From: Fasciola hepatica | Taxonomy: Eukaryota > Platyhelminthes > Trematoda > Plagiorchiida > Fasciolidae | Assembly (NCBI GenBank): GCA_948099385.1 | Contig: CANUEZ040000168.1 | Location: 10,202,001-10,266,000, forward strand | DNA: 64,000 nucleotides | Direction of reading: 5' to 3' | Shown here: piece after piece, positions 34,081 through 46,600 of the stretch | Layout: each line of letters opens with the position of its first letter | Numbering within the stretch: position 1 is the stretch's first letter | The notes under the pieces: model-generated | Told to the model about the DNA's origin: nothing | Databases searched by the model: none | What the model saw: only the letters and a program-made list of their open reading frames with translations | Position numbers and translations under genes: made by a program

Positions 34081-35010
34081 GTACTTCCACCCCTACCGCA
34101 GAAGTGATTTATCCTCGGGAACCCTAACCGAAGCCTTTGCTATCAAACAACAACGTACAAGGTCGAGAAATACAGCTCACAAAAATTCATCCATCCACCC
34201 GATTTTGGACACCAGTTAACCCGGATTACCCTGGCCGGGGAGAATGTTATACATCCTCTGTCTCGATGAGTATTTTTGTAATAACTCGACGATTCTGGAA
34301 GGTAGCAACCGAAACCAGAGCAGAGAAGTGCAAGGTTAATGGTTGAATAAATTGAACCGTTGCATTGCGCGCCACCCAAGCATCAGTCATTCCGTCAAGC
34401 CACGATGAGCAGAGACGTGCGGGGGAGGGGCTTCCAGAACCTGTGTCAAACTCGAAAGTTGCCTGATTTTTATGTCAGTATGATAAGCTTTTACCATTTA
34501 ATTGAACACTTACAGACGGCCAAGCTCAATCGGTTTTTTGACACTGATTTGGCCATCATGACGAGACTTCACCTTAACGTGGTGTGATGGCTTGGGCGCC
34601 TCTATGACCCAAAGAACTATACAGGATGGCCTCTTTAAGCCGGAGATGCGATCATGCCCGACAGGTCAATGGGTAGAGGCCAGACAAAGTCCAGTCTCCC
34701 GGTACTCCAGGTTGGGGATCAGTCGGCAAAATCAGTGGAAGAATGATTGATCCAAGCAAGTGGGCTTCCACCCAGCCACCTCGCTGCCTTGCGGATAGTT
34801 CTTGTTAGAACAAGGCTTTGGATGAAAACCCTAATCGTTCTCCTGCTTTGTGGCTGGACACCCTAGAAGTACCCGTCCGAATCTCCAATAAACCCCACGA
34901 CTACAAAGAATTCCATACTGCATCGGTCGTCACAGAGCATAATCAGGACCGCGCTGCCCATTGCATCGAGCTGGGTGGGTGGTGATAAGTGGGCTACTGC
35001 TCAGAGTTCC
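34081..35010 (+). other. RTE 3' end of preceding copy and probable 5' UTR of the next
   Basis: The word GAAGTGCAAGGTTAATGG at 34325-34342 recurs at three other places that look like RTE ends (49804, 57267, 62476). From about 34580 the sequence is GC-richer and runs without a visible break into the RTE copy at 35011. That suggests up to 430 bp of 5' untranslated RTE sequence which copy 1 lacks. No host exon was recognised. Confidence 0.4.
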
Positions 35011-35247
35011 CTCTTAATCAACCTCTGTCTTCTATCCCCAACCACCTCTCTGTGCCCCCTCTATCCACCCATAATGTTCCCACTGATAGCACGGCCGATA
35101 CTGGCAACGATTCATTGTCAAATAAAGTCGAGAATAATCCTCTGTCTTGTAACTAATTTTCTCAAGCCTCGTCAGCCTCAAAACCTCGGCTCCTTCAACG
35201 TGCGTACACTCATGTAGGCCGGTCAGCAGGCGTGCCTAGCCCCCACA

Positions 35248-35880
35248 ATGAACTCTCTAAAGATTGATGTCTGCTGCTTAAGCGAAACACGTATCCAGGA
35301 TTCGAGCAGTGTTATTCAAATAACTGCTCCTGGTATCTCATCGAGGTATTTTCTGCGCACTTCAGGAGACGAAGTAGCTCGAGCTGTGGGTCAACGTGGT
35401 GTAGGAATAGTCTTGACTGACAAGGCTGAGGCTGTCCTCTTAGACTGGATCCCTGTTAACAGTAGTTTATGTGATGTGAGACTCCAAGGGTCAGTTGGCA
35501 TTCGGAAGGATAGTTGTGTTAAGCACGATTTGTTTGTGATCTCGGCGTGCGCCCCAACGGACTGCAGCTCAGACTTGCAGAAAGATGAGTTCTATGATGC
35601 ACTCGCCACTCTCGTTCGCAGCAGTAAAGGTTCTGACAGTGTAGTGCTAGCTGGTGACTTCAATGCACAAGTTGGCAAACTTAGTGTGTCAGAAGCTTGT
35701 TTAGGTGGCCGTTGTGCTTTACCCACTGAGTGTACAGATAACGGGGATAGGCTTCTTCAGTTTTGTGCAGACAATCGATTGTTCTTGTCTAGCACAAATT
35801 TTCGACACAGCTGGTGTCGCACAGCGACATGGTGCTCTAACTCTACAGGTACTTTGAGTCGGATTGATCATGTATCGTAA
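35248..35880 (+). pseudogene. RTE endonuclease domain, copy 2
   Basis: The frame holds CCLSETRIQDSS, GVGIVLTDKAE, LLDWIPVNS and LAGDFNAQVGKLS with the catalytic GDFN intact (near 35650). It ends in SRIDHVS and the same TAA as copy 1 (35878-35880). Sense upstream can be read to about 35160 (LKPRQPQNLGSFNVRTLM), where a TAG at 35214 interrupts it. Confidence 0.85.
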
Positions 35881-35889
35881 GCTACCGAT

Positions 35890-38063
35890 GGCGCAGTTCT
35901 GTTCAGAACTGTAGATCTTACTGGTCCACGTACGTAGCGTCGGACCATGCATTAGTTTTAATGCGATTATCGTTCCAGGTCCATGGTCATCGTCGCAAAC
36001 CGCAAACCCGGTTAGCCGTGCAACGTTTGTGTGGTGTAGAATTTAGCACATGAGCTAGGATCAACGACGAACAGTAATGTAGATGAGCACTGGGCTCATT
36101 ATCAAACAGGCGATGTAATTGGCAGCAGGTTTTGCCTGTGGTCCTAGATCCGATGTCCATCAAAGACACTGGATTTTGCAAGAGTCGTTGAGTCTAATGG
36201 AGCAAAAGCGTCAGCTTTCGAACCGTAAAGAGATGAATAAGATACGAAGACATCTGGAGAAGCAAGCTACGAAAAGCATTAAGAATGATCGCGAAAATTG
36301 GTGGGTCATTGTAGCCGAAGAAATGGAAGTGTCAGCTGCTTCAGGTAACAGTCAAAGACTGTTCAAACTTATTCGTGACACCGGTGGACGGCGAACTCAG
36401 GTCAGTGAAACGATTTGCGATAGAAGTGAAGAACCCATCCATGGCAAACAGCAAAGGCTTGACCATTGGTCTGAATACTTCAAGGAACAGTTTAGCTGAC
36501 CGCGCGCTCATGTTACTCCAACGTAAACAACTGCGATTCCTTGGTTGGTATCACTTCAGCCTCCATCGGAAGTGGAAGTGGAGTCTTGTATTCAATTACG
36601 AAAGAGTGGAAAAGAAGCCAGTCCCGACGAACTTCCCCCAGTTCTTTTCAAACTGGGTTGGAATGTTTTGATAAAATCACTCACGAACTTACTCCGTGAC
36701 ATTTAGAACGAGGAGCGTATTCGGTTAATATGGAACGAGTCATTGATCGTTCCTGTCTTTAAGAAGGGAATACACAACGACTGTAGTAACCATCCTGGGA
36801 TTAGCTTAATCCCGATAGTCACCAAAGTATTAGCTTCGATTTTGCTGCACCGTCTTACACCGGCTCGCGAGAGGAATGTCCGCGAACAGCAGGCTGGATT
36901 CCGCCCAGGTCGAGGATGCATCGACCAGATTTTATTCTTCGCGAACTACTTGGAACGCGTCACACGCACCGTCGATCGACAATAATGATTTTCTTAGACT
37001 TGAAAGGCGCCTTCGATTCAGTTGATCGAATAGCTCTTTTCGAAGCTCTTCATAAAAAGGTTTGCCCCAGAAGTTCGTGAACTTAATGAGATCATTGTAT
37101 TCTCATGCATCTGGCCGCGTAGGGGTTTACGATGAACTATCCAGTCGGTTCAAAACGACCAACGGTGTTCGACAAGGATGTCTCATGTCTCCATTTCTGT
37201 TCAACTTCGTCACGGGCGAAGTAGTGGAGAGTGCATTGCAAAATCTCCAGAATGCGGGCGTCAAACTAAGAAATCGTGAAAAGCTGTGTGATTTAGATTA
37301 CGCAGACGACGCTGTCTGTTTGTTCGAATCCACGGAACATGGTCAACGTGCACTAGATAGACTCTCAAGAGCTGCAGCTCCATCCGGCATGCGTTTTGCA
37401 CCTTCAAAGTATAGGGTGATGTTACAAGACTGGACATCAACGATTCCGAGTTTGATGCTCGATGGGGAGGTGCTGGTAATTGTCGACCGCTTCACGTACC
37501 TCGGCAGCAGCTTGATGACGGATGGGAGCACAGTAGTAGAGGTGAGCACGCGCATATTCAAGGCTCGAGTGGTATACGCTGGGCTGAAACACTTGTGGCG
37601 TCGACCTGATATTTCACTAAAGTTGAAAGGTCGAGTCTACTGTGCCGCAATGCGTTCAGTTTTGTTGTATGGTTCCGGGACTTGGGGTCTGCGCGCGGAA
37701 GATATTGGTCGTCCTGAGGTTTTTGACCGTCGACGTTTTCGTAGTATCGCTAAGATTGAGTGGAATGACCGGGTGAACAAAACTGATGTCAGAAATCGAG
37801 TATTGAGTACCAGTTCAGAGAATATTCTATTACAGCGTATCCAACTTAGTAGACTTCGTTGGTTGGGGCACGTGTTACGTATGGCAAACACACGTCTACC
37901 ATACCGTGTCCTATTCTCCGTTCCTCCTCAGGAGTGGAAAAAACAACGTGGAGATCAACAGATGATGTGGCAGCGAGAAATGAGAAAATGTACAGTGAAC
38001 TTAGGAAAAGTGGGTGCTTCATTTCTTCGTGGTTGGGGTCCAAAAGACCCCTCAACCAGTTAG
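35890..38063 (+). pseudogene. RTE linker and reverse transcriptase, copy 2
   Basis: The linker is at 36119-36499 (KKDREN-type helix, EYFKEQFS end). A short RT piece lies at 36743-36985 (NDCSNHPGISLI, AGFRPGRGCIDQI). The main RT runs 37062-38063 with GVRQGCLMSPFLF, YADD at 37299-37310, FAPSKYRVMLQ, FTYLGSSLMTDGS and LRWLGHVLRMAN. Breaks fall near 36050, 36500, 36985 and 37060. Unlike copy 1, the C-terminal part stays in one frame to 38063. Confidence 0.85.
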
Positions 38064-38338
38064 CTGGAGACATTGAAGGATATGGTAGCGAACCGTGAAC
38101 AGTGGCGATCGTGTTGTCACTTTCTTTCGAATGAGAATGATTGATCAGTGTGCGTTTGTACAGTTAGACTGTGTATTCCGTGTGTTGGCTGTTAGAGTGT
38201 TGTTTCCCTTTCCCACTCGTGTAGGTCCACTACTTGTGCATCTTGTATATTCATACTTTCTAATTCAGCGTGCAACATGGTGAGAAAGGTAGTGGTCAGT
38301 GAGGTTTGCCCTGCTATTTAACGCTGTACGATGATGAT

Positions 38339-39510
38339 GTGGAAAAGCATGGAGATAGCCCATGGTGCTGTGAGCAAGCGTGGGGGTTCCCACCGTGTTG
38401 GATTTTTGAACTCAGAATTTAATTATTGCCCATTGTTGGTAATAGTTTCCAGTTATAACGTAAATCGTGTTCGAATTTATCGTGCAATCAATCTTCGCTA
38501 CATATGATGCACTTGAAGATTGAAGGCTCATGGCAGTTATCCACCTCCGTTTTGCTGTCTCCGGTTCAATTATCATTGGTTTTCTTCTAGTTGAACTTGC
38601 CTGCATAGAGCGCGTAAGCACTATCCAAGCATGACGCCCATATGGGCCCGTATGCGAAAACTGTGAGAAAACTATAGGCGCTGACATTACGATGTTTGGG
38701 CAGCAATACGCGGAGCCCGTACGGGCATGCACACATTTCGTTGGAAAACGTGCGGGAAATTAGTACCCTGTTTACGGCTTTCAGATGAAACTTTCCGTTG
38801 CTTCGCTTGAATAAAACCATGCAAATCTTCCTATACTATGTTCCAAAGAACACCATACTCTGTGGAAAATGCAACTATATTATGTAAATTTACGAATTAC
38901 GCGTGTTCACTCTATTGGTTGCGTTGGTTGGTGGTCTTTTCTCGACCTGTACGCGCTGTTGGTATCTGAAAAGAAATTTTTAGGAAACTGGTTAATATAC
39001 ATATATATGTGTTCGACCAGGATAACAAACACACATTACATTGGGTGCTGCTGTGGGTCATAGAAACACAAAAACATATACTGATAGCTGGGTTTTAGTT
39101 AGGTGTAACCGTGGGCGGTGAGTGGTAGTTGCTGCGTTAAGCTTTCTGAGTCACTAACAGAAGGTTCCTTGTTATCACACTCGTTCTTTAGGCATGTGGC
39201 GATGCATCTAAATCGGTGTGGGGTGCTGGTGACAGACCTAGTTGATGTACGCATGATGAGGCGTCGGTGACGAGGTTGTGCACCAGAGACGTATCGTATG
39301 TCCACAGTAAACTGTATGACAAAGTTTAAGTGGGAAATCTCGCGTGGCCAGCGTCGAACAAAAGCTGATTTTAATGCGTATCAAAGGCTTGTTATCTGTG
39401 AACATCGTGAACGGATGCCTTTGAGTATGTTTCGCAAATGGCAGGTGACTAAGTAGATGGGCTGTAGTTCTCTACAAAATGTGCTGCAACGAAATCCGAC
39501 AGACTAGGCA
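38339..39510. other. unassigned region upstream of the channel gene
   Basis: It lies between the RTE end and a short A-tailed repeat. Frames up to 106 codons have no recognisable motif. A minor TATA-like run lies at 38996-39008. Confidence 0.3.
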
Positions 39511-39650
39511 ATGGGGACCTTATGTGGTTCTTTGCCACTCCAAGTCTTAGGGTCTGGCTGCCGGTTATCCCCAATAGTGTAGTGGGCCTTCGTGGCTATG
39601 GGGTAAAAGCCCCTTCTACTGCACTCATGCGTAAGCATGTGATAAAAAAA
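39511..39650 (+). repeat. 140-bp A-tailed repeat, copy 1
   Basis: It starts with GGGACCTTATGTGGTTCTT, passes CCCCTTCTACTGCACTCATG and ends in GATAAAAAAA. The same unit is found at 43976-44115 inside the first intron of the gene downstream, in the same orientation. The size and A-rich end are SINE-like, but no clear pol III boxes were found. Confidence 0.7.
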
Positions 39651-39897
39651 TTGTTAAAGAAAACAAGGCTTCCAAGAGTTCCCTACAAACTGTCTCACCA
39701 TAACACGAAGGATTTAAAAATGATCCAACAAATTAAGACGAAAAAATGCAGGACGTATAAAACGACCGAGGAAAAACTAATAATGCGCGTATAAAAATAA
39801 GAAATTAACTGACTATTCTACGATTAAGCAATATACAAAGAGACAGGACGACAGTAGGGGAACTTGGCTGGCCTTGGCACACCTTAGGCTCACCAGC

Positions 39898-40188
39898 TGT
39901 AAGGTCGAGTAAACCTTACTCTGCTGTTTCCTTATACCCCTTCCCACTGTGCTCTGACCACCTGTCCGTCACTGCGGTGCCCCGCACTACGCCACCACGA
40001 TCAGCAGAGCAGTATATCCCACAAACCGCGAGAAGAAGGGCATTATCGTTGGGGAGAGAGCGAATAGCGTATGTTGCGACAGCGTGCACGTGCAACGGTC
40101 AGATGACCATCGCGCTTGGCAGCAAGCGTACAGTTAAACAATAATGTGTAAAATAAACGAGCGAAGTTGATCCTCGCTAAAGTTTCAT
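39898..40188 (-). repeat. solo LTR of the gypsy family
   Basis: It is the reverse complement of 3528-3839 with moderate divergence. It starts TGTAAGG on the plus strand and ends near GTTTCA. CCAGC stands at 39893-39897 and again at 40189-40193, a 5-bp target duplication as expected for gypsy integration. No internal region is present, so it is a solo LTR left by recombination between two LTRs. It ends about 290 bp before the start codon of the MITOK-like gene, in the opposite orientation. Confidence 0.8.
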
Positions 40189-40478
40189 CCAGCGATAAGG
40201 CAACGTAGATTAGTCCGTGGGTACGGTGAATGTACCGGTACCACGGTCCCGGACCAGAGACCCTCTCGAGCCGCTACGAATGCAGTCTTCAATCTGTGTG
40301 ACAAAAAATACCACTGACCGAATGTGCATCTTGTGTATGGTGTTGAATCTCAATGCCTCAATTTCCGGATTATTATTTGTGATACGTCTTTTGTTAGGTT
40401 TATCTGTCCCATTGTCATATTCGATCTGTTTCAGATCTCGCTTCAGTAACCTCAGAAGAACCACCAAGACCTATGTAA

Positions 40479-40667
40479 ATGAATCTTTGGCGAGGTAAAT
40501 TTGTATTGCCGCGTCGAATTTTGAGTGCGATCAAAGAAAAAGCCCAAGTCAAACTTTCTCTGCCCAAGAAACTCGTCAGTAATCCCGATCTAAGTCGCAC
40601 TTATGTGCTTTATGACAAGTTAACTGGTCTCGACCAAGTACGAACAGCTCACGAGGAAGTTTCACAG
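40479..40667 (+). CDS. CCDC51: MITOK-like exon 1 (presequence and start of coiled coil)
   Basis: The codon before the ATG is a stop (TAA 40476-40478), so the start is well fixed unless an upstream exon splices exactly here. The first 35 residues contain many K/R and one acidic residue. The exon ends CAG/GTTTGT at 40667. A weaker GAG/GTAAAT donor lies near 40494. An upstream frame at 40217-40498 overlaps in another frame and is not continuous with this exon. Confidence 0.75.
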
Positions 40668-43600
40668 GTTTGTTGTGGTGATATTTGATATGTTTTTGTT
40701 TTTCATCTGCGGGTGCTATGTAAATGTCCTAACCGTAATTTTTGCTACGTCTAACACCAATTGTCCTTGTTTTCTGATTTACTTGTATCTTGTAAAATAT
40801 ATCCATTGATTCATGAAAAAAAATTCGATGGGAACGAATTTTCTTCTGAAGTATCACTTCATGTCTTTGCATAAATTACATTGTTTATTACAAATGGATA
40901 TCTAGCAGTTCATGATTAAGTGTGCAACAATTTTGTTTATTATATATTGTGTTTGGTTATTGTATATTTTGCTTCGATCAAACACACATCACACTCGAAT
41001 CAGCATATCGGAGGCCCAGAATATGGGCTTCATTCATTAAACTGATTCGGCATAGAAAAAATGTATGTGTATGGAAGTGCCCCATACGGACAGAAGGTAA
41101 TAGGAAGAAACATGTATACTACATTCTAGATTAACGTCTTGATTAGCAATTCGGATTGTTATATTCGACGAGTTATTGGTGTTTACACTACGCGATTTCG
41201 GAGGTTGTATGGACGTGACTTTTGCTGTTCCTCCGCGAGCGATGGCTGATGAATATTGACATACCCTATACATGTGAACGGATCTTCAAATGTTTACGTG
41301 TTTTTCTGATGTGTTGTTTGTGTACAAAGTAGGAACGGATGTGTCGTCAGGGTTTTGTGGTTGCTATTCTTTTGGAGGAAGGTTGTGAATAAACACCGTT
41401 TCTTTTCGTCTGTCTGATAGCCGCACATAAGCATATTTTGGGTTGCGTTCGATGAGTTCGACCTCGTCGACGGCAGGTTCATACTTTGAATGAGCGAATA
41501 TTGCACCTTATAAAGACTGCCCCGGGAACAGTAAGTTCGCTTAGTGAAATAACTTTCAAAGCGGACTTCTTATTACTTCTTATTACTTCCTATCAACTGG
41601 TGGCGGCGTTGGGGAAGAGATCACATCACGAATAGCGAAGACCAGACTGACTTGGGTGAACTTACTTACAGTGTTGCCACAATATCGGTTTTTCATTGAA
41701 GGGGCGGGTCTACAATGTAGCAATGTTTTGCTGTACGATTGCGAATCTTGGCTGCTGCGTGCCAAGGACAATCGGTGGCTTGCTGTCTTCGACTATCGAT
41801 GTCTCCGAAGCATTGGTCGCGTTTGCTGGAAACACCGTGTGATCAACGATGAGGTTCGTCGTCCTGTCGGATGTGGATAGCCCCCCCCCCCCCCTCTGAT
41901 TGAAATAATCACTCTACACCCGTTTCTGTATTTGTGATACTGACACCATGTCTGATTCCAGGCTCGATGTATAGTAATCTAATGCTTACAAGTTCGACCG
42001 GATAATAACGTGGTGCACGGTATGCTGTTAAACTCACCCAGTCTTTCTGTGATTATTTTCAACCAATCCACTTAGATCAACTAAGTTTGGTATGCTGTGT
42101 GTTTCAACCCACTACTTCACTAAATATGCACACGGATTTTAGACGTAAAACAGATACATAGATTTATCCCAGAAGAGATGCCTGAGAGGATGCTAAATGC
42201 TAGTAAACCCACGCCCAAATATTTAATATGTATATTCTGTTATCCATGAAGCTGAGTTTCACCTAGAGGTTAGAAGTCGAATGAGGTACCATGCAGTCAT
42301 TTGTGGCATTGACATGATATCGTTTCGTTCCCCGGAGATAGAGAGTGGTGCAACAGTTAGGAAAGTTCTTGATAGCTCAGACATGGTTGCTGCGACGGAA
42401 GGACACGAAGATTTTCTTTGAATCATGGCTCACATCTGACAGTAATACGGGATCGGCAACGGTACGGTTAGATGTAGAGTGCTGAGTATAGGAAATAAAT
42501 CAAGTCGAACATTTAAGCTCACCTGGCTGAAAAGAGTTGCGCATACATTGTGTTAGACTTCCGCGGTGCGTAGTTTTCCCTGGTGCAGGTAGTTTATGGA
42601 AGATGACTAAAAGCGGTCAGTCCATGGTGTGCAAGAAAGGTACGAATATTGACCACTAGTATTAACTAAGGGTGTTTTATGCTTTCAGGGTGGAGTGCAA
42701 GGTGTCCACATACGTAGTGATTAGAGGTACTGGGTAATATAGCGGTATGCCTCGACTGCTCCTGTATATACGAATACATTTTCTTCTACTTGACTTGAAT
42801 TTAGTTTTACTTGCTGCTTTTGGGTTCCTACTGTTTTTTTCTGAGGTGAACAACCCAGAATCATCATACCTGACGTACAGCTAATGGCCGTTAGAACTGA
42901 AACAGTAACGGGGGAACTTCGTTTCCATGAATTTTCATTAGTGATGTATCGCTGACACGCTGACGAAGAATTCCATCAGCCGTTTGGCTTTGTTTCCATA
43001 CAAGTCGTTCACATTCGATACAATATATCTACAGGACAATCATCTTTTTCCCATTTTTTGCAATAAATAAAAATTTACTGATCCAGTATCATATGTTCGT
43101 CAGTTGGTCTATCCGTTGATGGAGGACAGTGGTCGAAGTGGCCAGTAGTTGTGGCTTACGTTTCACCTGAAGTTCGCATCCACTATGCAATGCCAGAACT
43201 TCGCTCACTCGTAGTCAACACACAGCTGTGCACTAAATAGAGTTAGAACTTCCATGAAAAATATTGGCACCAACAATCCACTTCTTGTCATGTGATTTTT
43301 GTTTTGCACCGAGCCTGGCATAGTACGAACATCACAGACACAGAAAGAGATAACATGGAGGGAAATGTGAGTAATGTCCGCAAAAGATTTAGAAGCCATA
43401 TGAACCATTTGAGATGTTGCGGGTTGTTGTAATTCTCGGCCGCCCAGTCCAGCGCAGGAGGATGAATAACGGAACCCGGTCCACTATTTTTGTTTGATGC
43501 ATCTCTAGCCTTTTCACAATCGAGCGTGAACTTCAAGATGGCAGGGATGTTCCAGACGAGCCAGAAACCAGTAAGGGTTCATGCGCCTCTTTCGAATAAC

Positions 43601-46600
43601 CTTGCCGGATGCACAGCACATGGGGCAACGGCTACACTTGGTGGCGACCCGCATTCGCCACGTCACAGAACTATCCTCAGATATGTCATATTGCCTTTCA
43701 GTAAGTCAAGTCATTCTTGTAGAGAATGTTTGAGCCTAAGAGTAAATTAAATAGTGTCTAATCTTAGTGAGAACGTGGCGCCTGACTTTTGTTCTTCAAA
43801 CCCATCCTCGACATCAAATTTTTAAGCTTGGCGAATCGTCATTTCAAGATGTCGTTTAATCTTTTTTTCAACGACCGTATGAATTGCTAAACACTACATT
43901 GGTTTCTCGTCATTAGATTATTTTTTACCGCAAACTTCCTTGATAAAGTGCATTTTTTTATAACTACTTTGACGCATTGGGACCTTATGTGGTTCTTCGC
44001 CACTCCACGTCTCAGGGTCCGGCCGCCGGTTATCTCCAGTAGTGCAGTGGGCCTTCATGGCCGTGAGTTAGATGCCCCTTCTACTGCACTCATGCGTAAG
44101 CGTGTAATAAAAAAAGTGATTTTGTCTTTTCCATACAACGGTCAAAACGAATGATACTCTTCTTCTTATATCTCGGGTCAACAGGCAGAGAAGCGATTCA
44201 TCCAATGTCAAACAGACCGAAGACAAAATCAGCTGGAAGTTTTCCGGCTGGAGGAGTCTCGTAGCCGTCTGAACACTCAACTTGATGGTGTCAGCCGAAG
44301 TGATGACAATTTTCTCAAACTTGTTACTGAATTGCACGAGGTAAGTTTAGATCAGCATTCCTTAGATAAAAAGATAACGCAAATATCAACGCGCCACTAA
44401 TGACAATAGTTGCAATGTATTTTGGTGCTTTTTATCGTCGAGTAGTCTGGTCTTGTAAACAGACCCTTATCTGATGCAGGATGCTCCACTGATTATCGAC
44501 CACTCACAAGCGAAATGCGTGTGGAAATCAAACCGATTTCAGACCCGGTCGGGGTCTTAACGAACATAGACAAATCTTCCGCAGATGTACTCTTGATTTT
44601 TCTTGATTTAGAAACTACTTTCAACTGGTTCGACTGCATTTTTTCCTGGTGCTGACTCACTGAAGAGAGTATTGCAGTGATTCAACTTAGTTTTTTTATA
44701 TAGAAAAACAAAGCCGACCTCGTGTTTATGGCGATCCTATACCATAATAGGTTCATCATAAAAGGTGTTGTTCGTCAGGGTTGTCCTCTATCGCCATTTT
44801 TTCAGCTTCTTAGTGGAGATGATTCTAGCTGTAGTAAACTGTCTAACCTATAATACCTAGGAGTTATACTCCGGATTACATGTTTTTGCCAATTTTCGTA
44901 ATGATGGGTTTTGATGTGTTTGCGACTTGGTCTCATTCGTAATGTTTTTCTAACCTGTAGAAGGGAAGTCACGTAACCGTTGGTCAAAGCATATCCTAAC
45001 TGGGAATTGGCGTAAAAGCATTCAATAGAAATTAATGTAATAACTACTGCCGAGTCCACGAAACCCCTTCTCCACCTTGTGTTTTCAGTATCAGCTAACG
45101 GCCTAGCGACGAATCAATCGATACGGACTTCTGAATAGTTTACGTAACGTGAAACCAAATGTCTCCGAAGTTCAGTACACTGGTCGAAATCGGCAATGCG
45201 AATAAAACACGATTGTATTGATCCTGTTTTGTCGCAGTGAATACACACCTTGTGGACAGCCGTTTCTGTCTCGTTCCGACCGCATTTTTCATTTTTGAAA
45301 CCATCCATTGAATAATAGATTAATATTTTGATTCGCTTTTGCTCTTTAGTTTTGGTTTATACGGAACATCAGGAGGCCACTCCGATCTCGATTCTTGATA
45401 TCCAGTGTATCTGACAGACTGTCGTTTAACGACCCATACTGTTTTTTCATCGAAATAAACACACCCAAAGTCAATGAAATGCCGGAAACAGTCAAAATTC
45501 TCGGTAGAAATATTATTCTGTGGTAGTAATAATAATAACAGTAATGGTAGTAGCAATCAAGCAATCCGCAAAAAAAGGGGAAAATGAGAAAGTAAAACTG
45601 ATATACGAGTGAATTAGCCTGCAGTCCTAAACGGAAAGCTCTCTGGAGTGGTGGTCCAAGGGAAGAAGTTTCTGCTTACTCAGAATAAGGAAAAGAATAA
45701 CTAACTAATAAGCTTACAAAAGAAGAAAAGCCGTCCGGTACAAAGTCTGTGTACTGGCTAGTGGCCGGTAGTAAAACTCAGTAAGTAAATGGACGCAAAT
45801 AAAATGCTACCTGCAGTCGTTATAGTTTTCGTTGCGCTTTAGTTCTGCCTCGACCTGTTAAGCTTCTTCTTCATCTAGATTTCTGTTAGTGACGTATTCG
45901 CTTCGCTGTATCTCCCCGCTCTGCTCTTCAACCCTGTAGACAAACAATCCACTTAACACTCTACACCTAGTAGCTCAATTTTGAGTGTAAACGAACTAAC
46001 TACAGAGGCCTCCGTGAGTACAACAGTGCAATCTGTCAAAGATCCTCAGCATGAAACATCTCCCTTCCTTCAAAATAATACACGGTTAACGGAGCGGTAT
46101 CGAAGACCGTCAGATATCACAACTCTTGCTCATGTGACTCACTTAAGGGTTCATGTCTGTTTGCTGGTTTTTTATACCGTAGTTATCATTTTTCTACACA
46201 GTGCATAATAATCACATTGTTGGCCACATTCGGTTACTCCATTGATGTGTACATAAGGATCGTGCTGCTTACTCAATAAGTCAGTTTTTACACAATATGC
46301 TACTTGTTTACCTTCGGATAAAATAGTTTTTGGAAAGGAAAAATTTGTATCAAAAAAGGAAAATTTAAGCGACTCCACAAGGCTTTTCGTAATACCATAG
46401 TGCGTGGAATCCCCTGAGGATCTAATCAGTAAAACTCTCAACCTGGACAATCAAGCTGCAAATATTTGACTATCAGTCGACGCTAAGTCATCCTTACAGA
46501 GGCGGTGTGGCAAGTGTTCCCAAGCCTACATCCGTCTACATCGTTGTCAACTTCTACCGGGTGTCAGTTCTCTGACTGACCGTTTCATTCATCAGTCAGG

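Larger units (their letters stand above)
35011..38338 (+). mobile_element. RTE-type LINE, copy 2
   Basis: It aligns from end to end with 23876-27241, including the 3' ATGATGATG end at about 38327-38338. No target duplication was seen, because the left end is not sharply defined. It shares with copy 1 the same frame break at the end of the endonuclease, but carries its own stops elsewhere. Confidence 0.88.
40668..44184 (+). other. MITOK-like intron 1
   Basis: A 3.5 kb GT-AG intron. It holds an RTE fragment (41640-41880), a C14 run (41881-41894) and the second A-tailed repeat (43976-44115). The remainder is AT-rich with no recognised exon. Confidence 0.7.

Noticed and set aside
40217..40498. 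93-codon frame overlapping exon 1 as the true N-terminus of the channel gene
   Set aside because: It is in another frame from exon 1, and the stop at 40476-40478 separates it from the coiled-coil frame; the exon 1 ATG already supplies a presequence-like start.
45320..45564. Minus-strand Tyr/Leu-rich frames
   Set aside because: They come from a TAA/ATT-rich patch and have no other coding signs.
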